Below are positions 5,705 to 11,410 of a DNA stretch of 11,410 nt, one piece after another (the stretch's first letter is position 1; every line of letters starts with the position of its first letter). This stretch comes from DATDRS01 sp035291605. GTDB taxonomy: Bacteria; Chloroflexota; Anaerolineae; Anaerolineales; UBA6663. Both the position numbers and the translations under genes were made by a program. The notes beneath the pieces were generated by a model that was given only the letters and a program-made list of their open reading frames with translations, was not told the DNA's origin and did not search any database. The stretch is taken from assembly GCA_035291605.1 (NCBI GenBank), contig DATDRS010000251.1, forward strand, positions 1-11,410, written 5' to 3'.

Positions 5705-6124
5705 TCAGGCGCTGGCGGGCGCCGAAGGATCCTCCACACCCCGTTCGCGCTGCGCCAGGACCTTTTCCACGCTTTCGAGCAGTTCCTGCGGCCCGAAAGG
5801 CTTGGTGATGTAGTCGTCCACCTTGGCGATGTGCAGCCCCAACACCTTGTCAATGCTCTGGGCCTTGGCCGTCACCACGATCACCGGGATGGATTTCGTC
5901 CCGTCGTTGGCTTTCATTTTCTGATAGACTTCCCAGCCGTCCATGTCGGGCATCATCAGGTCGAGCAGCACGATGTCGGGCTTCTCGCGGGCAATCGCCT
6001 CCAGCCCCTCGCGCCCTCCCATCGCCCCGATGACCTGATACCCCTTGCGGCTGAGGATGAGCTTGACGAGATCAATCATCTCCGGCTCGTCTTCAATGCA
6101 CACCACGCGTTTACTCGTGCTCAT
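5705..6124 (-). CDS. Stand-alone CheY-like response regulator receiver domain
   Basis: 139 residues, one receiver domain and no output domain. The acidic pair Glu11/Asp12 (VVCIEDEPEM), phosphoacceptor Asp55 (VLLDLMMPDMDGWE), Thr85 (VIVVTAK) and Lys108 (DDYITKPFG) are all in place, so phosphorylation by a histidine kinase is expected. It would act by protein-protein contact rather than DNA binding. The kinase is not in the window. The short C-terminal tail (QRERGVEDPSAPASA) is disordered-looking. The ATG at 6124 has a perfect AGGAGG (minus strand, at 6130-6135) 5 bases upstream. A strong terminator follows the gene, so it is probably monocistronic. It neighbours the M23 peptidase gene on the same strand, but the terminator argues against simple co-expression. 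Confidence 0.94.
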   Translation of the reverse strand: MSTSKRVVCIEDEPEMIDLVKLILSRKGYQVIGAMGGREGLEAIAREKPDIVLLDLMMPDMDGWEVYQKMKANDGTKSIPVIVVTAKAQSIDKVLGLHIAKVDDYITKPFGPQELLESVEKVLAQRERGVEDPSAPASA

Positions 6125-6148
6125 TCAGGCCTCCTGGCTAATAGCTAT

Positions 6149-6178
6149 AGTGTACACCACAATTAGGCCTCCCGGCAA
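6149..6178 (-). promoter_or_regulatory. Possible promoter of the response regulator gene
   Basis: Minus strand TTGCCG (6178-6173), an 18-base spacer and TACACT (6154-6149), about 25 bases before the ATG. The palindromes GTGTACAC (6150-6157) and ATAGCTAT (6141-6148) overlap or adjoin the -10 box and could be operator-like. The match to consensus is moderate. Confidence 0.35.
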
Positions 6179-6199
6179 ACATGCGAAGAACCAGATGCG

Positions 6200-6261
6200 C
6201 TTCCGCCTCAAGGTGGGTTCAACCTCCATCTTCCGCCTTAAGGCTGACCGCCGTTCCGCCT
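6200..6261. repeat. Short direct repeats (TTCCGCCT) upstream of the response regulator gene
   Basis: CTTCCGCCTCAAGG (6200-6213) and CTTCCGCCTTAAGG (6230-6243) match in 13 of 14 positions with a 30-bp period, and TTCCGCCT recurs at 6254-6261. The second copy includes the perfect palindrome GCCTTAAGGC (6235-6244). The repeats lie between the DHOD-like gene stop and the response regulator promoter. They may be binding sites or a decayed repeat. Confidence 0.5.
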
Positions 6262-6295
6262 CTGGCCCGATGCAATCAGCTTGACGATGGGCAGA

Positions 6296-7099
6296 TCAAG
6301 CCGTTGAAAACTCCGCTGCGAGCCGGTTGAGCCATCCAGGATCACTCCAGACGGCCCCATCCACTTGTATCGCCATGGCCCCAAGTCCCAGCATCTCCCT
6401 GGCGTTCGCCAGTGAATAGATGCCCCCCGCCCCGATGAGCGGAAGCCCTAGTCCTTTCGCCGCCACAGCCCGCACGGCCTCTAGAGCCAGAGGGAAATTA
6501 TCCGGGCTGTAAAGCCGCCCGGTCACGGCCTGATCATCTCCTTGAACCGAAAAGCGCGGCGGTGCGCCGAGGGTGAGCGCGTCGGCCCCGGCGCGCGCGG
6601 CGGCCTCGCACAATTCGTCCGCGCGGGCCAGCGGCAGGCGGGCGATGAGCGGCGGCCCGCCGCGCGCCGCGCGAATCAACCGCGCCATCTCCTCAGCGGA
6701 AATATGATCTACAAAGCCCAGTTCAATCCCGCTCACGCCGTCGGCCCCTTCGAGATGCGCTACGCTCCGCTCGACGTCCGCCGGGCTGGTCGCCGCGATA
6801 TGGACGATCACTGGCGGGCCAAGATGCTCCCAGTCGTTCGCGTACCGACGCAGGGCAACCGGCACGCCGGGGTTGGGCAAACCCGTGTGGATCAACAGGC
6901 CATTCGAGAGTGAGAGGGCATTCGGGGGGTGGGCCGGCGTGCGCGGCGTGAACGTAAGCGCATTCGTTACGAACGCGCCGAGGCAGTCGAAGTCAATCAG
7001 CCCGCGATACTCGTCCGCAAAGCCCAGGATGCCCGAGGCGTTCATCACCGGGTTGCGCAGGCTCAGGCCGCGCTTGTGGTTTGGGGCAAGCTCGATCAC
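6296..7099 (-). CDS. Divergent dihydroorotate dehydrogenase-like (PyrD-family) TIM-barrel protein
   Basis: 267 residues, somewhat shorter than the roughly 300-310 of class 1 DHODs. Family marks remain: NPVMNASGILGFADEY at 17-31 (compare NPVMLASGTFGYG), HTGLPNPG at 71-78 (compare GLQNPG), and the FMN-phosphate region LIGAGGIYSLANA...LGLGAMAIQV (221-246). However, the usual TK(S/T) lysine is Asn46 (FVTNALTF), the NxSCPN catalytic loop is replaced by GIELGFVDHIS, and VKLSPN becomes ARLPLA. FMN binding is therefore plausible, but orotate synthesis is not. The GTG start at 7099 lies 19 bases after the enolase-superfamily gene's stop. No strong ribosome-binding site is seen, so coupling to the upstream gene is likely. 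It is the last gene of the apparent operon. It could be a flavoprotein acting on another substrate. Confidence 0.82.
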   Translation of the reverse strand: MIELAPNHKRGLSLRNPVMNASGILGFADEYRGLIDFDCLGAFVTNALTFTPRTPAHPPNALSLSNGLLIHTGLPNPGVPVALRRYANDWEHLGPPVIVHIAATSPADVERSVAHLEGADGVSGIELGFVDHISAEEMARLIRAARGGPPLIARLPLARADELCEAAARAGADALTLGAPPRFSVQGDDQAVTGRLYSPDNFPLALEAVRAVAAKGLGLPLIGAGGIYSLANAREMLGLGAMAIQVDGAVWSDPGWLNRLAAEFSTA

Positions 7100-7118
7100 T
7101 GCTTTGTCATAGGCGCAT

Positions 7119-8228
7119 TCAGCGGCGATAAGTTTCGCGCCGGAGCGTCACGCGGTCTAAAACGTCCATCCGCACGTTGACGCCGAGGCCGACGCCCGTC
7201 GGCACCGAGAGCGTACTGTCGGGGTTGAGGACGAACGGCGGGTCAATGATGTCTTCGGGGAAATAACGCGCGGAGGCGGAGATGTCGCCGGGAAGGACGA
7301 ACCCTGGCAGGGAGGCCAGGGCGACGTTCGCGGCGCGGCCGATCCCGGTTTCGAGCATCCCCCCCATCCACACGGGGACGCCGCGTTCGCGGCAGTAGTC
7401 GTGGATCCGCTTCGCCTCGTGCAGCCCGCTGACCCGCGCGGGTTTGATGTTGATGATGCGGCAGGCGCCCATCTCCAGCGCCCAGCGCGCATGGTCCACT
7501 GAAAGGATGCTCTCGTCGAGGCAGATCGCCGTCTTCAATTGCGGCTGGAGTTTCGCGTGGTCGAAAATGTCATCATCGGCCAGCGGCTGCTCGATGAGCA
7601 GCAGGTAGAAGTCGTCCAGCTTTTTCAGGTGCTCGGCGTCGGGCAGGCGATAGACCGAGTTGCCATCCACTTGCAGCATCAAAACGGGATGCGCTTTGCG
7701 GACGGCAGCCGTGTCGCCCACGTCGCGCCCCGGCTTGATTTTGAGCTTGATCCGCCGATAGCCATCGGCCAGATATTTATCCACGACCTCAAGCAGTTTT
7801 TCGGTCGTCGCCTGGATTCCGACCGAGACGCCCACCTTCACCCGGTCGCCGCTCCCGCCCAGCAACCTTTGTAGCGGGACTCCGGTCTGCTGGGCGAGCA
7901 AATCCCAGACCGCGAGTTCAATCCCGGCCTTCGCCATCGGGTGGCCGCTGATGTGACTCGTGGTCGCGCGATATGCGGGGATGTCGGCGAGGTCCGCGCC
8001 CAGCACAGCGGGGATGATGAAATCTTCGAGGATGTGCCAGTTGGTTTTCGTCGTCTCGTACGAGTAGCCGCAATTCTGGCTGGCGACGCACTCCCCCCAC
8101 CCGGTCAGGCCGTCGGCGCGAACTTGAACGATGACACACTCGCGGTCGTGCTCCGTCCAGCGCGAGGTCTGGAACGGCGCAAGATAAGGCATTTTGATGT
8201 GGCGCAGGGTGATTTCTTCAATCTTCAT
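7119..8228 (-). CDS. N-acylamino acid racemase / o-succinylbenzoate synthase (enolase superfamily)
   Basis: 369 residues, the normal length for the NSAR/OSBS subfamily. The N-terminal capping domain (1-125) is followed by the barrel. Catalytic marks: KLKIKPG (Lys161 and Lys163 of the KxK motif), metal ligands Asp188 (QVDGNSVY), Glu213 (LIEQPL) and Asp238 (CLDES), and the second base Lys262 (NIKPARVSG). The WMGGMLETGIGRA stretch (287-299) is a subfamily signature. The enzyme either racemizes N-succinyl- or N-acylamino acids or dehydrates SHCHC to o-succinylbenzoate in menaquinone synthesis, and members often do both. The adjacent GNAT gene favours the N-acylamino acid role, and no other men genes are visible. 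The ATG at 8228 follows GAGG with 10-base spacing. Confidence 0.93.
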   Translation of the reverse strand: MKIEEITLRHIKMPYLAPFQTSRWTEHDRECVIVQVRADGLTGWGECVASQNCGYSYETTKTNWHILEDFIIPAVLGADLADIPAYRATTSHISGHPMAKAGIELAVWDLLAQQTGVPLQRLLGGSGDRVKVGVSVGIQATTEKLLEVVDKYLADGYRRIKLKIKPGRDVGDTAAVRKAHPVLMLQVDGNSVYRLPDAEHLKKLDDFYLLLIEQPLADDDIFDHAKLQPQLKTAICLDESILSVDHARWALEMGACRIINIKPARVSGLHEAKRIHDYCRERGVPVWMGGMLETGIGRAANVALASLPGFVLPGDISASARYFPEDIIDPPFVLNPDSTLSVPTGVGLGVNVRMDVLDRVTLRRETYRR

Positions 8229-8281
8229 GGAATATCTGCCTCAGAAACGTCTCTGCCCATCCAATGCCTCTTGACCCTGCA

Positions 8282-9169
8282 CTAGTTGTCGCTGTGCTCC
8301 AGCCGGGGGTCGCCGTGCGACAGGGCATAGAAAGAGCGCATCCGCCCGCCGCGCACTTCGTGGAAGAAATCGGTGATCAGATACCCGGCCTTGAACGCGG
8401 CTTCAAAAAGCTCGCGCGTGTGTTGACGCCACGCGCGCGCCAACGCCATGTCCCGCGTCTTGATGGCCTGAAAGTCCTCGGGAATCTCGACCAGCGCGAT
8501 CATGCCGGCAAACGACGCGGCGCGCTCGGGCGGGCGGAGCAACGCGTCCGCGCCTACAGCCGTCGGGTTCAGGATCGTCGCTCCGGCCTCGGTGAAGGAG
8601 GCCACCACGAGCGGGGCGCGGCGTCCAAACAGGCGCTCCTTGACGCGGGCCGACGTTACCCACCAATCCACCTGGAAACGGTCGGAGGGCAGGCCCGCAT
8701 TCAGGCCGTCCGCCATCTGCCCATACACCTCGCGCAGGTAAGTGCGGCACACCGCCCCGAGTTTGGCGATGTTCAGCCGGGCGTTGCGCGATTCGAGCGG
8801 GTCGTGCGTCCACGTCACCAGCCGGATGCCCTGGCTCATCACAAAATCGCGCTGCGCCAGCTTGAGCTGGTAGCCGACGCGGCGGTCGCGATATTCCGGC
8901 AGCACGCCCAATTGATGAGAGCAGTGCTTGAGCCGGGCCATCGCCGGGCGGTTGGAACTGGCTTGATCGGTGCCGAGGAAGCCAAACACAAAACCGACGA
9001 GGCGGGCGCCGTCAAACGCGCCCAGCGCCAACCCGCCGTTGTGCGCCACCGTCGTCAGCACGTGCGCGGGCGTCACTTCGGTTTCCGAGCCAGGCCACAC
9101 CACGCGCTGCAAAGTCTCGGCCGCGTGAAACTCGTCTATCGTTTCGAGGGGGCGAATGGTGACCGACAT
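8282..9169 (-). CDS. GNAT superfamily N-acyltransferase (COG3375-like)
   Basis: 295 residues from the ATG at 9169. A GTG at 9223 would add 18 residues, but family members begin at the IRPL strand, so the shorter form is preferred; neither has a clear ribosome-binding site. The N-terminal half is a GNAT fold: VTIRPLETIDEF, then LVGFVFGFLG as the core strands, then LGVLPEYRDRRVGYQLKLAQ (87-106), whose RDRRVGYQL is the acyl-CoA pyrophosphate-binding turn. LVTWTHDPLESRNARLNIAKLG (117-138) is typical of the COG3375 group. The C-terminal half (about 165-295) is the extra domain of that group. In Geobacillus-type pathways a GNAT beside NSAR succinylates D-amino acids, and that role fits the downstream neighbour here. 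The substrate and acyl donor are inferred, not shown. Confidence 0.87.
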   Translation of the reverse strand: MSVTIRPLETIDEFHAAETLQRVVWPGSETEVTPAHVLTTVAHNGGLALGAFDGARLVGFVFGFLGTDQASSNRPAMARLKHCSHQLGVLPEYRDRRVGYQLKLAQRDFVMSQGIRLVTWTHDPLESRNARLNIAKLGAVCRTYLREVYGQMADGLNAGLPSDRFQVDWWVTSARVKERLFGRRAPLVVASFTEAGATILNPTAVGADALLRPPERAASFAGMIALVEIPEDFQAIKTRDMALARAWRQHTRELFEAAFKAGYLITDFFHEVRGGRMRSFYALSHGDPRLEHSDN

Positions 9170-9230
9170 AGAGAGATGGACGACACGGAATGTGTGAGGC
9201 GTGACAGACGCCTCACGGATCACTCTTCAC

Positions 9231-10175
9231 TTAACTCGTTCCCCAAACGAGCCGGCCCATCTCAGCCAACCACTTCTTCTGGCGCAGGTAATCCAGCGTG
9301 CTCACGAACCGGGCCGGTTTCAAGCCAAAATAGCGCGTGACGCTGGTCAATTCGCAGGTGCGGCTGATGGCCAGATAGTCCAGCCAGCGGGTCGTCAGCG
9401 GGGAACGCGGCAGCATTTGCTCCAGCAGCCACGCGCCCGCCCGCAGATAAGGAGGGCGGACAGAGACGATGACGCGCCGCACGTCCGTCACCTCCATCAC
9501 CGCCTGCACCATCTGCTCGAAGGTGATAAACTCCGGGCCGCCCAGCGCGAGCGTCTGGTTGAGCGCGGTCAGGTCGCTCAGGCTCCACTCCAGGCAGGTC
9601 ACCAGATCCTCCACCCACAGCGGCTGAAGCGAGACCTTGCCGTCGCCCGGCATGAAGAAAAAACCGGGGACGAGCCTGAGCATCATCGCCACCACGTTCA
9701 CAAAAACGTCCTCTTCGCCGTACAGCAGCGCCGAACGCACGATGGTGTAAGGGATGCCGCTCTGCCGGATAAACTCTTCGGCAATGCCCTTGGCCTTGAG
9801 CACCGGATAGGCCGACGCGCGATCCGCGCCCAGGTGGGAGAGATAAATGATGCGCCCCACCCCGGCGTCTTTCGCCGCCTCAACCAGCGCCCTCGTCCCG
9901 GCGGCATCCACGGCAAAGACGTCGCCCTGCTGGCCGCGCCATTCGGCGCCCGCCAGATGGATGACAGTATCCACCCCCACCAGCGCCGCCCGGAGGCCGC
10001 GCTCGTCAGAGAGTGAGGCGATGGACACCTGCACTGGGATGCGCTTGGGGAGGCGAGGTGTACGCCGGGCAGGCCGGATGAGGCAGCGCATCTCCAGCCC
10101 GGCCTCGGCCAGGCGGGGCAAAAGCGCGCGCCCCACAAACCCGGTAGCGCCAGTGACCAAAATCAAAGTGGGCAT
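9231..10175 (-). CDS. NAD(P)-binding atypical SDR, NDUFA9/NmrA-like
   Basis: 314 residues. The Rossmann glycine motif TGATGFVG (8-15) opens the protein, followed by VIHLAGAEWRG (71-81), NAD(P)-site residues around IIYLSHLGAD (109-118), and an intact YxxxK pair in SAYPVLKAKG (Tyr123, Lys127). IPYTIVRSALLYG (141-153), PLWVEDLVTCLEWSL (185-199) and LGGPEFITFEQM (211-222) match complex-I NDUFA9-like and related atypical SDRs. This group includes reductases, isomerases and non-catalytic cofactor binders, so the substrate is not predictable. The start is uncertain. GGAG lies only one base before the ATG at 10175 but 10 bases before the TTG at 10166, which would give the classic start MILVTGATG. It is the first gene of the apparent operon with the GNAT, NSAR and DHOD-like genes. 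Confidence 0.9.
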   Translation of the reverse strand: MPTLILVTGATGFVGRALLPRLAEAGLEMRCLIRPARRTPRLPKRIPVQVSIASLSDERGLRAALVGVDTVIHLAGAEWRGQQGDVFAVDAAGTRALVEAAKDAGVGRIIYLSHLGADRASAYPVLKAKGIAEEFIRQSGIPYTIVRSALLYGEEDVFVNVVAMMLRLVPGFFFMPGDGKVSLQPLWVEDLVTCLEWSLSDLTALNQTLALGGPEFITFEQMVQAVMEVTDVRRVIVSVRPPYLRAGAWLLEQMLPRSPLTTRWLDYLAISRTCELTSVTRYFGLKPARFVSTLDYLRQKKWLAEMGRLVWGTS

Positions 10176-10218
10176 TCTCCGCGAGCGAGTCGGGGACGTG
10201 CTTCAACCCGCGTGGGCA

Positions 10219-10247
10219 AGTCTAACGCAGCGGGAGGCAAGCGTCAA
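10219..10247 (-). promoter_or_regulatory. Probable promoter of the SDR-GNAT-NSAR-DHOD-like operon
   Basis: Minus strand: TTGACG (10247-10242), a 17-base spacer and TAGACT (10224-10219), ending 43 bases before the ATG of the SDR gene. The -35 matches 5 of 6 positions and the -10 matches 4 of 6. It lies just downstream of the tandem hairpins that end the previous transcription unit. Confidence 0.6.
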
Positions 10248-10269
10248 ATATTTGGAAGGGTAATGAAAC

Positions 10270-10297
10270 GCGGGCGCAGAACTGTCTCTGCGCCCGC
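10270..10297. terminator. Perfect 11-bp hairpin, second of a tandem pair
   Basis: GCGGGCGCAGA (10270-10280) and TCTGCGCCCGC (10287-10297) are exact complements across a 6-base loop. On the minus strand the stem is followed by GTTTCATTACC, not a good U-tract. It probably backs up the preceding terminator or stabilises the 3' end. Confidence 0.55.
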
Positions 10298-10309
10298 CGG
10301 GCGGAACAA

Positions 10310-10340
10310 GAAACCCGTTTTCTTCACGAAAACGGGTTTC
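10310..10340 (-). terminator. Rho-independent terminator of the DUF167 gene
   Basis: GAAACCCGTTTTC (10310-10322) and GAAAACGGGTTTC (10328-10340) form a perfect 13-bp stem with a 5-base loop, starting 11 bases past the DUF167 stop codon. On the minus strand TTGTTCC follows, a modest U-run. It lies at the junction of two transcription units. Confidence 0.75.
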
Positions 10341-10351
10341 GGTGGTTAGCT

Positions 10352-10708
10352 CTACTTCCTGGCGGCAACTTTCTTCTCCGATTTGCCCGCCGCTTTGGCT
10401 TTGCTGGCGGAGGCGGCCAGGCGCGTCATCGTCGCCTCCACGTCGGCCGGGCTGATGCCGATCAGCGAGATGAGCTTGCGCTCACTGGCAAAGCCGCCCA
10501 TGATGTCAATGTGATGGGTCGGGATGTTCAACGCTCTGGACAAGAAGCCGACCAGGGCGTTATTCGCCGCGCCATCCTCGGGCGCGGCGGCGACACGGAT
10601 TTTGATCGTCCCATCTGCCATCAACCCCGTCACCTCGGTTGCCTTAGCCCGCGGGGTGACCTTGACCGTGATCGCTGCGCCAGTCAGTGCGTTGCTGAAA
10701 GTGTGCAT
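10352..10708 (-). CDS. yggU: DUF167 family protein (YggU-like)
   Basis: 118 residues. The DUF167 core covers about 10-90: ITVKVTPRAKATEVTG (13-28), IKIRVAAAPEDGAANNALVGFL (35-56; compare the family's KVRVxAPPxxGKANxALIxxL) and IDIMGGFASERKLISL (67-82; compare VxIxxGxxSRxKxxxI). Residues about 91-118 are an Ala/Lys/Ser-rich tail (SKAKAAGKSEKK) that is longer than usual and likely disordered. Structures of the family are known but the biochemical function is not. GGAGG lies 6 bases before the ATG at 10708, a strong ribosome-binding site. It follows YggT and YggS genes on the same strand, the order seen in E. coli, which supports the assignment. A strong hairpin terminator follows. Confidence 0.9.
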   Translation of the reverse strand: MHTFSNALTGAAITVKVTPRAKATEVTGLMADGTIKIRVAAAPEDGAANNALVGFLSRALNIPTHHIDIMGGFASERKLISLIGISPADVEATMTRLAASASKAKAAGKSEKKVAARK

Positions 10709-10763
10709 CTCCGTCCTCCGTGGTTTGGCTTAGCCCAAATCAAATCTCAGTTCCAGCCGGGTT

Positions 10764-10791
10764 TCTATAGGATATTAGTACATAACGTAAA
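10764..10791 (-). promoter_or_regulatory. Possible promoter of the DUF167 gene
   Basis: An AT-rich stretch upstream of the DUF167 gene offers TTTACG (10791-10786), a 16-base spacer and TATAGA (10769-10764) on the minus strand. An overlapping alternative is TTGCAT, 17 bases, TATCCT. The choice is uncertain, but the base composition contrasts sharply with the flanking coding DNA. Confidence 0.4.
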
Positions 10792-10797
10792 ATGCAA

Positions 10798-10812
10798 GCG
10801 GGCCAGACCCGC
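10798..10812 (-). terminator. Weak terminator-like hairpin after the yggT gene
   Basis: GCGGG-5-base loop-CCCGC lies 7 bases past the YggT stop, followed on the minus strand by TTGCATTTT. The stem is only 5 bp. It may be partial, leaving some readthrough into the DUF167 gene. Confidence 0.35.
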
Positions 10813-10819
10813 AAAAGAC

Positions 10820-11086
10820 CTAGAAAAAGCTCCGAATCAGGACGATGAGCAGTTGCCCAATCAACTGAACTGCCAGCAAAGCAATCATCACCGAAAAATC
10901 GAACATGCCCGCCGGTGGGATAATGTTCCTAAAAGGCCGCACAATTGGCTCTGACAACTGATCCAGAAACCGGCGCACCGGATGCCAGGGTTCGAGCGGG
11001 GAGAATGACATCAGGGCGTCCAAAATCAGAATAACTGTGATCAGGTTGACGACGAGGTTGATCAGCCCAACGATATACGCTGCCAA
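10820..11086 (-). CDS. yggT: YggT family integral membrane protein
   Basis: 88 residues with two hydrophobic helices, about 4-27 (VGLINLVVNLITVILILDAL) and 63-86 (SVMIALLAVQLIGQLLIVLI). Between them is the family hallmark loop with LSEPIVRPFRNIIPPAG (44-60) and FDFS (62-65). That matches the YggT/YlmG pattern of L-x-EP-x-L-x-P-x-R followed by DFSP. It is located in the cytoplasmic membrane. Relatives are implicated in osmotic tolerance, in cell division in Gram-positive bacteria, and in nucleoid or thylakoid organisation in chloroplasts, but the molecular activity is unclear. One YggT domain is present, as in YlmG, whereas the E. coli protein has two. The TTG start at 11086 is supported by AGGAG 8 bases upstream. 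It sits between the YggS and DUF167 genes. Confidence 0.9.
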   Translation of the reverse strand: MAAYIVGLINLVVNLITVILILDALMSFSPLEPWHPVRRFLDQLSEPIVRPFRNIIPPAGMFDFSVMIALLAVQLIGQLLIVLIRSFF

Positions 11087-11134
11087 ATTGGCTTCTCCTT
11101 CTTTAAATCGAATTCGCCCGATCAGAGATACGGG

Positions 11135-11162
11135 ATTCTAAGGCATTTCAAACTTTTCTCGA
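11135..11162 (-). promoter_or_regulatory. Possible promoter upstream of yggT
   Basis: Minus strand TCGAGA (11162-11157), a 16-base spacer and TAGAAT (11140-11135), in the 123-base gap between the YggS and YggT genes. The -10 matches 5 of 6 positions and the -35 matches 4 of 6. The gap is long enough to hold a promoter, so YggT may not depend on readthrough from YggS. Confidence 0.35.
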
Positions 11163-11209
11163 CCTGAGGACGCCCAAGACTGACACAGATCTGCAAATTC
11201 TGTCGCGGT

Positions 11210-11410
11210 TCAGGCTCGTTCGCCGAAAATTGCCCGCCCAATGCGGACCATCGTGGCGCCCTCGGCAACCCCGGCCTCAAAGTCGTCGGTCATGCCCATC
11301 GACAGGACGCGCCAGTCGCCCTCGCCCGGCGGCAGGCGCGCCCGCAGATAGTCGCGCAGTTCGCGCAGGCGCGCAAAGTAAGGCCGGGCGGCCCCCGGCG
11401 CCGGGACGAT
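11210..11410 (-). CDS. yggS: YggS family pyridoxal phosphate homeostasis protein, C-terminal part
   Basis: A partial gene whose 5' portion lies beyond the window edge. 66 residues and a TGA stop at 11212-11210 are visible. The reading frame gives YFARLRELRDYL, then the family signature LSMGMTDDFEAGVAEGATMV followed by RIGRAIFGER at the extreme C-terminus. YggS/YlmE/PROSC proteins are fold-type III PLP-binding proteins without known catalytic activity that buffer intracellular PLP. The SMGM-x-DD segment contributes to phosphate binding. The PLP lysine is near the N-terminus and therefore not visible. The YggT and DUF167 genes lie downstream on the same strand, in the order known from E. coli. 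Confidence 0.93.
   Translation of the reverse strand: MVPAPGAARPYFARLRELRDYLRARLPPGEGDWRVLSMGMTDDFEAGVAEGATMVRIGRAIFGERA

Noticed and set aside
5363..6166. A 267-codon plus-strand frame over the M23 and response regulator genes
   Set aside because: It spans two well-supported minus-strand genes and the terminator between them, and its product is compositionally odd.
6200..6261. Possible CRISPR-like repeats
   Set aside because: There are only two or three copies with unequal spacing (30 and 23 bases), repeats of 8-14 bases, and no cas genes nearby.
6296..7099. Annotation as functional pyrD
   Set aside because: Key lysine, catalytic loop and orotate-binding motifs are missing, so the gene symbol was withheld.
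8264..9340. A 358-codon plus-strand frame over the GNAT gene
   Set aside because: It is an Arg/His/Gln-rich shadow of the GNAT coding strand, with no motifs and no start signal.
10270..10340. Possible integron attC-like or attachment site
   Set aside because: There are no R/L box core sites, no integrase and no cassette structure. The position after DUF167 fits termination better.

Overview
The window is GC-rich, gene-dense bacterial chromosome. GTG and TTG starts are frequent, genes are tightly packed, and nearly everything after the first 1.2 kb lies on the minus strand. Several things recall Chloroflexota, perhaps an Anaerolineae-like lineage: a DUF2007 protein, a LysM/M23 peptidase, an NDUFA9-like SDR, and dispersed palindromes of the CCCTTCGACT...AGTCGAAGGG type. 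That assignment is an impression from gene content and is unproven. I see no phage, CRISPR or complete insertion sequence.

Layout. 1-1077 (+) is the 3' end of a PKD-repeat surface or secreted protein. It converges on a minus-strand tRNA-Arg(TCT) at 1130-1203. A MITE-like element of about 116 bp follows, with terminal inverted repeats and 8-bp flanking direct repeats (1248-1379). 1393-3681 (-) is a compact three-gene unit behind a near-consensus promoter: a 526-aa protein of unknown function, a 151-aa protein with a possible winged helix, and a MoaD/ThiS-like sulfur carrier whose diglycine is followed by four extra residues. A palindromic repeat cluster (3799-3886) separates it from a divergent DUF2007 gene (3916-4173, +). 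Next on the minus strand are a LysM/M23 peptidase (4241-5626) and a CheY-like response regulator (5705-6124), with a strong terminator between them that abuts the peptidase start.

6296-10175 (-) looks like a four-gene operon transcribed in the order NDUFA9/NmrA-like SDR, GNAT acyltransferase, N-acylamino acid racemase/OSBS-type enolase, divergent dihydroorotate-dehydrogenase-like protein. The GNAT + NSAR pair suggests an N-acylation route that converts D- to L-amino acids. The DHOD-like protein has lost the landmark catalytic residues. 10352-11410 (-) holds DUF167 (YggU), YggT and the C-terminus of YggS, the same order as yggS-yggT-yggU in E. coli. Tandem perfect hairpins (10270-10340) separate this cluster from the SDR operon.

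No gene-free stretch exceeds 300 bases. The intergenic regions hold the promoters, terminators and repeats listed. The observations most worth checking are the MITE-like element, the sulfur carrier with a masked C-terminus (explicable by one extra base), the unknown three-gene unit, the terminator flush against the M23 start, and the catalytically stripped DHOD-like gene in the NSAR operon.
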